Shown one piece after another: positions 6,655-15,463 of a stretch of 64,000 nucleotides of DNA. The DNA is taken from the NCBI RefSeq assembly GCF_044759095.2, contig NZ_JBIYSM020000012.1, positions 1 to 64,000 on the forward strand. The letters run 5' to 3'. Source of the stretch: JBIYSM02 sp044759095. Lineage in GTDB: Bacteria; Bacillota; Bacilli; Brevibacillales; Brevibacillaceae. Both the position numbers and the translations under genes were made by a program. The notes beneath the pieces are model-generated. The model was not told the origin of the DNA. It saw nothing but the letters and a program-made list of their open reading frames with translations, and ran no database searches. Within the stretch, counting starts at the first letter, position 1. Every line of letters starts with the position of its first letter.

Positions 6655-8010
6655 ATGACTCTTTTTTTGGAAAGCGTCCCGATATTACTCAATTTGCTCT
6701 TGGTAGCCTTTCTTGTTTTCCTCAACGGTTTCTTCGTTGCCGCCGAGTTTGCTCTTGTAAAAGTGCGGCAAACCCGACTGGCGCAGCTTGTAAACGAGGG
6801 AAACAAGCGAGCCGCTTACGCCCAAAAAGTAACGCAACAGCTGGATGCTTATCTATCGGCATGTCAGGTAGGGATTACTCTTGCCTCCCTGGGATTGGGA
6901 TGGGTGGGTGAACCCGCCATTGCCCACATGATCATCGAGCCGTTACTGGGCCATTGGCAGCTGCCGGATTACCTGATTACCACCCTCTCCTTCGGGATCG
7001 CTTTTGCGATCATTACCTTCCTGCACATCGTGTTGGGAGAGCTGGCTCCAAAGTCCTTGGCGATTCAAAAAGCGGAAGCTGCCTCTTTGTGGGTGGCAGT
7101 TCCCTTGATGCTGTTTTACAAACTGTTCTTCCCTGCCATCTGGTTCCTGAACGGGACAGCGAACCGCTTGCTGAAACGAATGGGATTGGAGCCCGTATCA
7201 GAGCACGATGCAGCCCACACCGAAGAAGAGATTCGCATACTGGTAAACGAAAGCCATAAAAGCGGGCACATCGATCAAACGGAGCTGGCTCTGGTGGACA
7301 ACGTGTTTGAGTTCTCCGAGACACTCGCCCGCGAGATTATGATTCCGCGTATCGAAATGGTTTGCCTGTATACCTCCAATACGTATCAGGAAAACCTGAA
7401 TACGATTCGTTCCGAACGGCATACCCGTTTCCCGGTTGCGGATGAGGACAAGGATAACATCATTGGTTTTGTACACTCGTCAGATTTTTATCTGGCAGCA
7501 TTAAACGGAGAGGATGTCCGCTTGGATAAGCTGCTTCGTCCCGTGCTTACCGTCCCGGAATCCATGGAAATCAGCCACGTGCTTCGCTTGATGCAAAAGC
7601 GCCGTTCCCAATTAGCCATCGTCATCGATGAGTACGGTGGCACGGCAGGCCTCTTGACCATGGAAGATATCCTGGAAGAGATCGTGGGTGACATCCGGGA
7701 TGAATTTGACGGAAACGAGCGACCTGAAATTGAAAAAGGAAAACACGGGATGTCTGTCTCCGGTCAGATGCTGCTTGACGATTTGAACGATCACCTGCCG
7801 TTTGAATTAGAGTCGGAAGACGTCGATACGATTGCCGGTTGGATCTACAGTCAGTTGAACGAAGACATTGCTGTTGGCCGATCGATGGAATGGGAAAACC
7901 ATCTGTTCACCATTACGGAAATGGATAACCACCGCATCACGCGGATCTCCATTACTCCTGTTGTCAAAAATAGGGAAGAACAAATTGAACAGCCTGTGCT
8001 CGTTTCGTAA
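6655..8010 (+). CDS. CorC/HlyC (CNNM-domain) family membrane protein
   Basis: A 451-residue protein of the family linked to magnesium or cobalt efflux and once called hemolysin. Residues 1-190 hold the CNNM domain with four hydrophobic segments and FVAAEFALVKVRQTRL; two CBS domains follow (about 210-330, with IPRIEMVCL and IVIDEYGGTAGLLTMEDILE); a CorC_HlyC C-terminal domain ends the protein. The ATG at 6655 has AAAGG directly against it, which is too close; a TTG at 6667 is in frame with AAAGGATG nine bases upstream and may be the real start. Confidence 0.88.
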   Translation: MTLFLESVPILLNLLLVAFLVFLNGFFVAAEFALVKVRQTRLAQLVNEGNKRAAYAQKVTQQLDAYLSACQVGITLASLGLGWVGEPAIAHMIIEPLLGHWQLPDYLITTLSFGIAFAIITFLHIVLGELAPKSLAIQKAEAASLWVAVPLMLFYKLFFPAIWFLNGTANRLLKRMGLEPVSEHDAAHTEEEIRILVNESHKSGHIDQTELALVDNVFEFSETLAREIMIPRIEMVCLYTSNTYQENLNTIRSERHTRFPVADEDKDNIIGFVHSSDFYLAALNGEDVRLDKLLRPVLTVPESMEISHVLRLMQKRRSQLAIVIDEYGGTAGLLTMEDILEEIVGDIRDEFDGNERPEIEKGKHGMSVSGQMLLDDLNDHLPFELESEDVDTIAGWIYSQLNEDIAVGRSMEWENHLFTITEMDNHRITRISITPVVKNREEQIEQPVLVS

Positions 8011-8031
8011 TGCTTACTGCTTCACAATGAT

Positions 8032-8076
8032 AAAAACCCACCTGTTCCGTACCATCAACGGATACAGGTGGGTTTT
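8032..8076. terminator. Bidirectional terminator between CorC/HlyC gene and spo0M
   Basis: AAAACCCACCTG and CAGGTGGGTTTT form a perfect twelve-pair stem around a 20-base loop, with T-runs on both strands. It serves both converging genes. Confidence 0.9.
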
Positions 8077-8096
8077 CATGTTACGGGCACAACGAA

Positions 8097-9050
8097 TTAC
8101 AGTTCGTCGTCGCCAAATCCAAAATCAAATCCTCCGTCATCGCCGCCCTCATCATCAAACAGATCACCTGCTGACTCCGCCGCTTCCGACATCAGTTCGC
8201 CAAGCAGAAGTCCGCCGAGCAAACCGGCAGCCATTCCCCCGATCATGCCGCCCATGCCGTGACCATGATGTCCGTGGTACCCCTGCTGGTAGGTTGCCAT
8301 CGATACATACGGGATAGTTTGGGGGTTGTTCGCAAATCCCTCAATCTTCTCCATAAGGTAGCGGGCCAATGCCTCTTCCCTTCCGTCCTCCAGCAGGTCG
8401 TTCGTGACCACGATCTCGACCTTGTGCTCCTTTTCACGGGAAAACAGTCCGGGCACCGCGATATCCAGTTCGACCAACATGCGCAGCTCCTCCGGTGTGT
8501 CAAAAAAGATCACTTCCAGTTCGTTGAGCGGAACCCCCATTGGTCTGCCGGGGAAAAACGAGAATTCCTGGCCGTACGGCGTCAGCTTTCCCGAGTCGGG
8601 CTTTTGGCGGAAATCATTCCGCAGTAGAGCCTCGATCACCTTTTCAATCCGTTTTGGCGGGAGAATCTGCACATAGTCCAGATCGGTCGGGTCAAGCGAC
8701 ATTTCCACGTCCAGTTTGGTGTGCAGAAAATACTGCAGGGACGGGGTGGAAACGGCAAGGGAAGCCGGGATCTGGAACGTGAACGGAATGTCCTGCACAA
8801 ACGGTTTGGGCTGCACGGCAAAGCCTTTTAACACCGGAATCGATTGCACAGGACGGGTTATTTCCTGGCCGTTTATGTACGTCTTCATCAACAGGAGCAC
8901 ACTCAGTTCGGAAATGCGCTGTTCCACGCTTCCGCCTTCGATGTGAATCGTTCCTGTCATGGTTTCACCAAGTCGGAAAGACGGCTGGTCCAGTCGCAAA
9001 TCCACAATCGCTGCACCTACGCCAAACTTTGCCATCAACTTTTTCAACAT
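8097..9050 (-). CDS. spo0M: Sporulation-control protein Spo0M
   Basis: A 317-residue cytoplasmic protein with an arrestin-like N-terminal domain (GAAIVDLRLDQPSFRLGETM, GTIHIEGGSVEQRI) typical of Spo0M, which influences the early Spo0A-dependent stage of sporulation. Total length exceeds Bacillus subtilis Spo0M (258); the extra part is a C-terminal tail with a His/Gly stretch (YHGHHGHGMGGMIGGMAAG) and a very acidic end with repeated Asp-Asp-Gly, features of zinc-binding or disordered tails. TGAGGAGGAG precedes the ATG. Monocistronic between its own terminator and the divergent yitT-like gene. Confidence 0.9.
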   Translation of the reverse strand: MLKKLMAKFGVGAAIVDLRLDQPSFRLGETMTGTIHIEGGSVEQRISELSVLLLMKTYINGQEITRPVQSIPVLKGFAVQPKPFVQDIPFTFQIPASLAVSTPSLQYFLHTKLDVEMSLDPTDLDYVQILPPKRIEKVIEALLRNDFRQKPDSGKLTPYGQEFSFFPGRPMGVPLNELEVIFFDTPEELRMLVELDIAVPGLFSREKEHKVEIVVTNDLLEDGREEALARYLMEKIEGFANNPQTIPYVSMATYQQGYHGHHGHGMGGMIGGMAAGLLGGLLLGELMSEAAESAGDLFDDEGGDDGGFDFGFGDDEL

Positions 9051-9199
9051 GGATTGCTCCTCCTCATATTATCGAACTCTTATATTATTAGTTTACTGCG
9101 GATTACGTAATCTCCGCCATATCTTTCTTGTCCCAGTCGCGAACTTTGTTTTACCCTATATTCTGCCTAAACTGTGAAGCTTACATGACACTTCTGTTT

Positions 9200-9228
9200 T
9201 TGGCGACCCCGCGTTTTTATGTTACAAT
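9200..9228 (+). promoter_or_regulatory. Sigma-A-type promoter of the YitT gene
   Basis: TTGGCG (9200-9205) and TACAAT (9223-9228) separated by exactly 17 bases, 38 bases ahead of the start codon. Good match to the vegetative consensus. Confidence 0.6.
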
Positions 9229-9266
9229 GATTGTAAGAAAAATCACAATCAAAGGGGGATGGAGAG

Positions 9267-10148
9267 TTGACGGAATCTACCGCGGCATTGACTCATCAAA
9301 GGCTTTCCCTGCTGAAGATCATCAAACGCTCTCTTTTTATTTTCCTGGGAGCCGTGCTTGTGTCTGTAGGTCTGGAAATTTTTTTGGTCCCAAACCGCAT
9401 TATTGACGGAGGGATAGTTGGAATATCGATTATCCTTTCCCATCTGAGCGGATGGGCATTGGGCTTGTTTTTGTTTCTCTTGAACCTGCCGTTCTTGATC
9501 ATCGGTTACAAACAGATCGGGAAAACGTTTGCCATATCCACGCTGTTTGGCGTCACCGTCATGTCAATCGGCACGACACTTCTTCATCCTGTTCCGGGAT
9601 TGACGGAAGACCCGCTCTTGGCGGCAGTTTTCGGCGGGATCATTCTCGGGATTGGCGTCGGGATGGTCATTCGCTACGGGGGCTCGCTGGATGGGACGGA
9701 AATTGTGGCGATCCTGTTTACCAAGCGAACGCCGTTTTCAGTGGGCGAAATTGTCATGTTCATCAATGTGTTTATTTTGGCCAGCGCAGGCTTTGTCTTT
9801 GGCTGGGACCGGGCCATGTACTCTCTTATCGCCTATTACATCGCTTTCAAGATGATTGATCTGACGATCGAAGGCTTTCAGGAGTCCAAATCGGTGTGGA
9901 TTATCAGTGACAATCACAAGGAAATCGGCGATGCCATCGTGGCTCGTCTCGGACGGGGCGTGACGTACCTGAGCGGAGAAGGCGGTTACACCGGCGACGA
10001 TAAAAAAGTGATTTTCTGCGTCATCACGCGTCTGGAGGAAGCGAAACTGAAGCTGATTGTCGAAGATATCGACCCGTCAGCATTCCTCGCGGTCGGAAAC
10101 ATTCACGACGTGAAGGGCGGGCGCTTCAAGAAGAAAAGCATTCACTAA
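9267..10148 (+). CDS. YitT family (DUF161/DUF2179) membrane protein
   Basis: A 293-residue protein with five to six membrane helices in residues 15-190 (LFIFLGAVLVSVGLEIFLVP, GGIILGIGVGMVIRYGG) and a C-terminal soluble DUF2179 domain (GRGVTYLSGEGGYTGDDKKV). This is the layout of YitT/YpjC/YqfU-like proteins, common in bacilli and of unknown transport role. The start is a TTG with AAAGGGGGATGGAGAG upstream; an ATG eight bases earlier is out of frame and stops after three codons. A sigma-A promoter and a downstream terminator mark a single-gene unit. Confidence 0.88.
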   Translation: MTESTAALTHQRLSLLKIIKRSLFIFLGAVLVSVGLEIFLVPNRIIDGGIVGISIILSHLSGWALGLFLFLLNLPFLIIGYKQIGKTFAISTLFGVTVMSIGTTLLHPVPGLTEDPLLAAVFGGIILGIGVGMVIRYGGSLDGTEIVAILFTKRTPFSVGEIVMFINVFILASAGFVFGWDRAMYSLIAYYIAFKMIDLTIEGFQESKSVWIISDNHKEIGDAIVARLGRGVTYLSGEGGYTGDDKKVIFCVITRLEEAKLKLIVEDIDPSAFLAVGNIHDVKGGRFKKKSIH

Positions 10149-10165
10149 GAGACCCAAAGCATACA

Positions 10166-10203
10166 AAACAGGCAGGAACCGTCATATCGGTCCCTGCCTG
10201 TCT
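10166..10203 (+). terminator. Terminator between YitT gene and atoE
   Basis: ACAGGCAGGAACCG pairs with CGGTCCCTGCCTGT (one mismatch) around TCATAT; A-rich on the left and T-rich on the right, so it may serve both converging genes. Confidence 0.85.
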
Positions 10204-10214
10204 GTTTGTTTGGA

Positions 10215-11534
10215 CTAGAAAATCAGAAAGCCCAGACTGATAATAGCACCGGTTACGAACAGCATCATCAGGCAGTAGCCCATAATGTCGCGCGCGCCCA
10301 GCCCAGCGATAGCCAGCGCCGGAAGTGCCCAGAACGGCTGAATCAGGTTGGTCCAGGCATCTCCCCAGGCGATCGCCATTGCCACTTTGGCATTGGATAC
10401 GCCCAACTCTGCAGCAGCCGGCAGCATGATCGGCGCCTGTACCGCCCATTGTCCGCCGCCGGAAGGAACAAAGATGTTGACCAAGCCGGCACTCCAGAAG
10501 GTAAACAGCGGGAAAGTCGTCGCCGTCGAAATGCTGATAAACCAGTTGGAAATGGAAGCAGCCAGTCCGGATGCAGTCATCATGCCGATTATACCGGCAT
10601 AGAACGGGAACTGGACAACGATTCCCGCCGAGCCTTTGATCGCTTCGCCCATGGCGTCAAGGAAGCGACGCGGCGTGCCGTGCAGCAAAATCCCCAGGAA
10701 CAAGAAGATGATGTTGACGATATCCAGGTTCAGCTTGAAGCCCTTCTCCACGAAATACCCGATGATAAACGCGAAGCCCAGCAAGGAGACAAGCAGGGAA
10801 ACAAACCGGCTGTTTTCCAACTTGTCCGCAGGCGTGTCAGCGGTCGCTTGTGCTGCAGCCATCTCCTCCTGAGCCAAACCAGGTCCTTTGTACACGACCG
10901 TATCTTTTTCCGATGGCATCATGAGGCGGTTCACAATCGGAAGAATGATGATAATTCCCAGAACGATCGCGATGTTAAAAGGAGCGAAAATCGTTTCAGA
11001 GGTAGGGATAATTCCGATCAAATCCTGCATGGTGTGCTTCTCGGTCGCAATCGTCAGAGGGACCGAACCCGACAACCCACCATGCCAAACGACAAAACCG
11101 CTGTAAGCGCTTGCAATCAACAGGCGATAATCTACTTTCTCCACTTGACGGGCGACCTCTTTGGCAAGCAGGGCCCCGATTACAAGCCCGAATCCCCAGT
11201 TGAGCAACGAAGCCAGGCACGAGACAAAAGTGGTGAGCACGATTGCCTGGCCCGGAGTTCTCGCAATCCCGGCAACCGAACGCATTCCCTTCTTGAAAAT
11301 CTCCGTACTTGCCAGCGTATGTCCGGTCACGAGCACGAGTACCATCTGCATGGAGAAGCTCAGCAGGCTCCAGAACCCGTTGCCCCAGAAGTTGACCATC
11401 TCCATCGGGCTCTTTCCGTTCACGAACATGCCTGCCACGAAGACCACTAATGTAAGGATGACGGCAAATAAAAACGGATCGGGCAAATAGCGCTGCACCA
11501 TTCGTACTGATGCATTGGTAAGTGATTGAAACAC
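10215..11534 (-). CDS. atoE: Short-chain fatty acid permease, AtoE family
   Basis: A 439-residue membrane protein with about eleven hydrophobic helices. RYLPDPFLFAVILTLVVF, the TPGQAIVLTTFVSCLASLLN region, and VNIFVPSGGGQWAVQAPIM are AtoE family signatures; AtoE imports acetoacetate, butyrate and similar acids. The frame is open to 11666, but a GTG at 11534 with AAAGGGGAT upstream begins the conserved N-terminus. A sigma-54 promoter lies 49-64 bases before this start and a terminator separates it from the two-component genes upstream, so it is a single-gene unit under its neighbours' control. Confidence 0.9.
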   Translation of the reverse strand: MFQSLTNASVRMVQRYLPDPFLFAVILTLVVFVAGMFVNGKSPMEMVNFWGNGFWSLLSFSMQMVLVLVTGHTLASTEIFKKGMRSVAGIARTPGQAIVLTTFVSCLASLLNWGFGLVIGALLAKEVARQVEKVDYRLLIASAYSGFVVWHGGLSGSVPLTIATEKHTMQDLIGIIPTSETIFAPFNIAIVLGIIIILPIVNRLMMPSEKDTVVYKGPGLAQEEMAAAQATADTPADKLENSRFVSLLVSLLGFAFIIGYFVEKGFKLNLDIVNIIFLFLGILLHGTPRRFLDAMGEAIKGSAGIVVQFPFYAGIIGMMTASGLAASISNWFISISTATTFPLFTFWSAGLVNIFVPSGGGQWAVQAPIMLPAAAELGVSNAKVAMAIAWGDAWTNLIQPFWALPALAIAGLGARDIMGYCLMMLFVTGAIISLGFLIF

Positions 11535-11582
11535 AGGAAATCCCCTTTCTAAAAAAAGTGATAAGGAACAATACTTTGAAAA

Positions 11583-11598
11583 TGCATAAAACGTGCCA
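11583..11598 (-). promoter_or_regulatory. Sigma-54 promoter of atoE
   Basis: On the minus strand TGGCACGTTTTATGCA fits the -24/-12 consensus: GG and GC dinucleotides separated by exactly ten bases, with a perfect TGGCAC. It sits between the terminator of the response-regulator gene and the atoE ribosome site, next to an NtrC-family activator gene. Confidence 0.8.
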
Positions 11599-11601
11599 GA
11601 G

Positions 11602-11630
11602 AAAAAAGCGCCGAAATTGAAGGCGCTTTC
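11602..11630 (-). terminator. Terminator of the AtoSC-like operon
   Basis: On the minus strand AAAGCGCC/GGCGCTTT with a loop of TTCAATTTC and then a run of T. It ends the two-component transcript just upstream of the sigma-54 promoter. Confidence 0.85.
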
Positions 11631-11680
11631 ATGTCGTTTCCACGTATAGCTGACTACTTTTTGCACAAGCTGTATCTTTT

Positions 11681-13060
11681 TTATTCATCTTCTTCCCTAT
11701 CAAGACCGTATGCTTCAATTTTGTACAGCAAGGCCCTTCGCGACATGCCGAGAAGCCTTGCCGTCTGAACCTTGTTGCCGCCGGTCTTTCGCAGCGTGCG
11801 CCGGATCACTTCCCGCTCCACTTCCTGCAGGATCTCCCGCATGGTTCTCCCCTCAAAGCGAATGCCCGCGGCCACCTGGGCTTCAACCTTCCCTCCGGCC
11901 GGCAGATGGGTCTGGAGATGTTCCGGCAATATGGCCGCGCCGTTGACCATTACCATTGCCCGCTCGATCACGTTTTCCAGCTGTCGCACGTTTCCCGGCC
12001 AATCAAAAGCGATCAGCATCTCCATGGCTTCCTGGTTGATCGTGCGAATCGGTTTGCCCATTTGCCCGCGAAACTTGGCGAGGAAGTGTTGGACCAGAAG
12101 CGGAATGTCTTCCTTTCGCTGACGCAGAGGCGGAACCCAAATCGGTACGACGTTGAGCCGGTAGTATAAATCCTCGCGAAACAAGCCCCGCTTCATTCGC
12201 TCCACCAAATTCTGATTGGTGGCGGCGATGATACGGACGTCGACCGGTACTGCTTCCAGCCCGCCCAGCCGGGTAATCGACCGCTCCTGAAGCGCGCGCA
12301 GCAGCTTTACCTGCAGCGGCAGACTGAGCTCGCCGATTTCGTCCAAAAAGAGCGTTCCTCCATCTGCGAGCTCAAACATGCCGGGTTTTCGTCCGGCCGC
12401 GCCCGTAAAAGCCCCACGTTCGTAGCCGAACAGTTCGCTTTCCAGCAGATTCTCCGGAATCGCCCCGCAGTTGACGGAAATCAGCGGCTTGTCCCCCCGT
12501 GCACTGTTCGCGTGGATGGCACGGGCGATCAGCTCCTTGCCTGTTCCGCTCTCACCTTGAATCAGCACCGTCGCTTTGGTCATGCTCACTTTGCCGACAA
12601 GCTTGTACACTTCCTGCATCTTGGAGCTTAGACCAACGAGGTTGTTCGGTCGTTCCGGCTTTTCCTCCAGCGGCTCTTCCCGTTCTGCTGTCTGACGATT
12701 GGCCAGTGCTTTGGCTACCACCTGCTTGACCTGCGCCAGGTCAAACGGCTTTTGTACGTAGTCAAAGGCGCCCCATTTCATCGCTTCCATCACGTCGTCG
12801 GCTGAACCGTAAGCCGTCATCATCACCACGTTGGGCTGCGGCCCATCGCTTTGCTTCAACCGACGGAGCGTCTCCATCCCGTCCAGCTCGGGCATGCGCA
12901 GATCGATCAGCATCACGTCAGGAAGGAACGACGGCATCATCTCCAGCGCCTGTGCCCCGCTGGCCGCTTCCTGCGTCTCGTATCCTTCTTTACGAAGGGC
13001 AGTGGTCAGCGCTTTTCTCACATTGGCTTCATCGTCCACCAGTAAAATGCGTTGCGTCAT
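11681..13060 (-). CDS. atoC: NtrC-family sigma-54-dependent response regulator (AtoC-like)
   Basis: A 459-residue activator. Receiver domain at residues 1-120 (ILLVDDEANVRKALTT, phospho-acceptor in VMLIDLRMPELDG), AAA+ domain at about 145-375 with Walker A GESGTGKE, the sigma-54 contact loop GAFTGA, and Walker B GTLFLDEIGEL, then a Fis-type helix-turn-helix at the C-terminus (NKVQTARLLGMSRRALLYKI). It should activate the sigma-54 promoter of atoE. Gene order kinase, regulator, permease and the promoter type support an AtoSC-like role. Its start lies four bases after the kinase stop. Confidence 0.92.
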   Translation of the reverse strand: MTQRILLVDDEANVRKALTTALRKEGYETQEAASGAQALEMMPSFLPDVMLIDLRMPELDGMETLRRLKQSDGPQPNVVMMTAYGSADDVMEAMKWGAFDYVQKPFDLAQVKQVVAKALANRQTAEREEPLEEKPERPNNLVGLSSKMQEVYKLVGKVSMTKATVLIQGESGTGKELIARAIHANSARGDKPLISVNCGAIPENLLESELFGYERGAFTGAAGRKPGMFELADGGTLFLDEIGELSLPLQVKLLRALQERSITRLGGLEAVPVDVRIIAATNQNLVERMKRGLFREDLYYRLNVVPIWVPPLRQRKEDIPLLVQHFLAKFRGQMGKPIRTINQEAMEMLIAFDWPGNVRQLENVIERAMVMVNGAAILPEHLQTHLPAGGKVEAQVAAGIRFEGRTMREILQEVEREVIRRTLRKTGGNKVQTARLLGMSRRALLYKIEAYGLDREEDE

Positions 13061-13063
13061 ACG

Positions 13064-14881
13064 TCACACCCCCTCCTTTTTCACAGGCAGTTCCACGGTA
13101 AAGCGGACACCGTTCGGCACGTTTTGCACGGAAATATTGCCGCCGTATGCTTGAACAATCCGCTGTGAGATGGACAGACCGAGACCGGTTCCCGAAGGTT
13201 TGGTCGTAAAAAACGGCTCGAAGATCGAATTCAGATGCGCTTCGGCTATCGGCTGCCCGTCATTCGTGACATGTACCCAGACGCAGTGCTCGTCCCCCTC
13301 TGTTTGCAGCTGAAGTCCGCCTCCCTGAGGCATGGCCTGCAGCGCATTGAGCAGGATGTTGAGGAAAACCTGCTTCAACAGCTCAGGTGAAGCCTCCACC
13401 GGCGGCAGGCCAGGAAAATACTGTCTGGTTAGTTCCACCTTCTGCTTGGCGGCCTTTCGCTTGAGCAGCAAGAGCGTCTGCTCCAGCACGTCATGGATGA
13501 CCACGGGAACATTGCGCTCCTCTTTCGGGCGGGAAAACAGCAGCAGCTCGTCGGTAAACTGGTTTAACCGCTCCACCTCTTCCACAATGATGGCAGTATA
13601 TTCGCGGCTGTCGTGCTCAGCAGGCAGATCCTCCTCGATGATCTGGGCGAACGCCTTGATGGACGTAAGCGGATTTCTCACTTCATGGGCGATGCTGGCT
13701 GCCAGTTCTCCGATGACGGCCAGGCGTTTGGCCTGAGCGAGCTGCGCCTCCATTGTCTTCCACTCCGTTCGATCCTCCAGAACGACAATGGCCCCCAATA
13801 CGTCACCGGCCGGGCTGCGCAAAATGGACGTGCTTGCCTTGACAGACCGCTCCCCCTGCGGGTGGCAGTACCGCCATTCCACATCGCGATTGGTACGCCC
13901 CGATTGAAGCGTATCCTGGAGCGCCGATACGAGCGTCTCCTCTCCGGTAAACAGCTCCTCATAGGAACGGCCGATCGCATGGTCGACAGCAATACCGGTT
14001 ATATCGGATGCTGCCTGATTCCAGGCCTGTACCACTCCGTTGTGATCCAGCGCGATTACCCCGCTGTCCATGCTGTGAATGATGTTTTCCGTATGCGTTC
14101 GACTCGCCTGCAGGTCCGCAGCCAGTTTGTTGATCGCGTCGGTGATTTCCCCCGGTTCCCCGGCCAGCCGTCTCATGCGAAAGGAGAGATTGAGGCTAAG
14201 CTTGTGCAGCCCCGCCTTGATCTCAGCCAGGATTACTTCCAGTCGGTGCATTAATAACCCGCTTACCGCCGCCGCCGCCATACCGCCAATCCCCAGGATG
14301 GCGAAAATGCTCTGTCGCATTCCGGCAAGCTGGACGTCAATGCTGCTCATCAGCTCGTTGCCCCAGGCGTATCCGATAACCTTGCCGTTGCGGTACAGGG
14401 GGGTCATCGCGTTCATGATGTTCCCGCGCACCTGTTCACCGACGGCGACGTCCACCGTACCGCTTTGCAGGACCCGTCGGCCAGGGTGCTTGTCAGGGAT
14501 GGACTTGCCTACGTGTTGATGCATCTCACTGCTTGGTCCGTACGTAACAATCGCATCCAGATCGGCAGCGTAATACCCCACGCCTACGCCGGGATGTAAA
14601 CGAGCGATTTCATCGGTAATTGGCATAAGCGCGCGGTTCAGCGCCTGTATTTTCTCCGGACGTGCAGCATCCTGCATGCCCGATTCGCGCAGGATTTCGT
14701 CAAAATCTTTTGACAACGCACGGTCGAGTTGTTGGGTAATGGCAATCAGCTTTTGTTTTTTTTCCTCCAACAACGCCTGTTCCGCAGCCTGCAGCAGGAC
14801 GATGCCCGTCACGAGAATGGGCAGCAACGTCACGGCAATGACGGAAGCGACGAAGCGGATTCGGTAAAAATAGGCTTTCAT
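13064..14881 (-). CDS. atoS: Sensor histidine kinase (AtoS-like)
   Basis: A 605-residue membrane kinase. A first helix (about residues 8-30), an extracytoplasmic sensing region of about 150 residues, a second helix (AILGIGGMAAAAVSGLLMHR), a HAMP-like stretch, a PAS domain (VIALDHNGVVQAWNQAASDI), then HisKA with SIAHEVRNPLTSIKAF (phospho-His) and HATPase with NILLNALQAMP and GTGLGLSIS. Frame is open to 14935, but the Met at 14881 has GAGGGA upstream and begins the first helix. Transcribed with the NtrC-family regulator; ligand probably a short-chain fatty acid by context. Confidence 0.88.
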   Translation of the reverse strand: MKAYFYRIRFVASVIAVTLLPILVTGIVLLQAAEQALLEEKKQKLIAITQQLDRALSKDFDEILRESGMQDAARPEKIQALNRALMPITDEIARLHPGVGVGYYAADLDAIVTYGPSSEMHQHVGKSIPDKHPGRRVLQSGTVDVAVGEQVRGNIMNAMTPLYRNGKVIGYAWGNELMSSIDVQLAGMRQSIFAILGIGGMAAAAVSGLLMHRLEVILAEIKAGLHKLSLNLSFRMRRLAGEPGEITDAINKLAADLQASRTHTENIIHSMDSGVIALDHNGVVQAWNQAASDITGIAVDHAIGRSYEELFTGEETLVSALQDTLQSGRTNRDVEWRYCHPQGERSVKASTSILRSPAGDVLGAIVVLEDRTEWKTMEAQLAQAKRLAVIGELAASIAHEVRNPLTSIKAFAQIIEEDLPAEHDSREYTAIIVEEVERLNQFTDELLLFSRPKEERNVPVVIHDVLEQTLLLLKRKAAKQKVELTRQYFPGLPPVEASPELLKQVFLNILLNALQAMPQGGGLQLQTEGDEHCVWVHVTNDGQPIAEAHLNSIFEPFFTTKPSGTGLGLSISQRIVQAYGGNISVQNVPNGVRFTVELPVKKEGV

Positions 14882-14965
14882 TATGTATCCCTCAGCTTTA
14901 TAAGCAAGCGTCTTCCATGCTATTCTATCATACATACCGTCTCATAGGAGAAAGGAGCACCACCT

Positions 14966-15427
14966 ATGGTTCACGTTCTCTTTGTCTGTCTCGGCAACAT
15001 CTGCCGCTCCCCCATGGCGGAGGCAGTCTTTCGCCATCTGCTGGCAGAAGAAGGACTCTCCGAACGGATTGCCGTCGACTCGGCTGGAATAGGCGGATGG
15101 CATGCCGGAGAGCCGCCCCATGCCGGTACCCGCAAGGTATTGTCTGAGAGAGAAATCGCCCATGATACGATCCGCGCCCGACAGATTACGCCAGAAGACT
15201 TTGACCGCTACGACTACATCATCTGCATGGACGAAGAAAATCTGGCCGCGCTGCAGCGCATGGCCCCAAAAGGAAAACAGGTATACCGCCTGCTCGACTT
15301 CGCCGCTCATCTGCCGGAACGAAACGTGGAAGATCCCTATTACACCGGCCGTTTCAACTATGTCTATGAGCTGGTGGAAGCCGGCTGCCGCGGTTTGCTG
15401 GAGCATATTGCAAGAGAAAAAGGATAG
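14966..15427 (+). CDS. Low-molecular-weight protein-tyrosine phosphatase
   Basis: A 153-residue cytoplasmic phosphatase. The CX5R loop CLGNICRS starts at Cys8, directly after the first strand, and the general-acid loop EDPYYTG is near residue 117, both family hallmarks. Related Bacillus proteins are YwlE (arginine phosphatase) and YfkJ; substrate specificity cannot be settled by eye. GAGAAAGGAG precedes the ATG. Transcribed divergently from the sensor kinase and convergent with motB, sharing a terminator. Confidence 0.9.
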   Translation: MVHVLFVCLGNICRSPMAEAVFRHLLAEEGLSERIAVDSAGIGGWHAGEPPHAGTRKVLSEREIAHDTIRARQITPEDFDRYDYIICMDEENLAALQRMAPKGKQVYRLLDFAAHLPERNVEDPYYTGRFNYVYELVEAGCRGLLEHIAREKG

Positions 15428-15449
15428 CGATTTTGACCCGCTATCCTTT
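15419..15449. terminator. Bidirectional terminator between phosphatase gene and motB
   Basis: AAAGGATAGCG and CGCTATCCTTT form an eleven-pair stem, overlapping the phosphatase stop codon. A-run on the left and T-rich sequence on the right suit both strands. Confidence 0.85.
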
Positions 15450-15463
15450 CTTCTTTTCCGGTT

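Noticed and set aside
10206..11450. A 414-codon plus-strand frame opposite atoE.
   Set aside because: It is antisense to a gene with clear AtoE motifs, is rich in Arg/Gln/His as expected of a shadow, and has no ribosome site.
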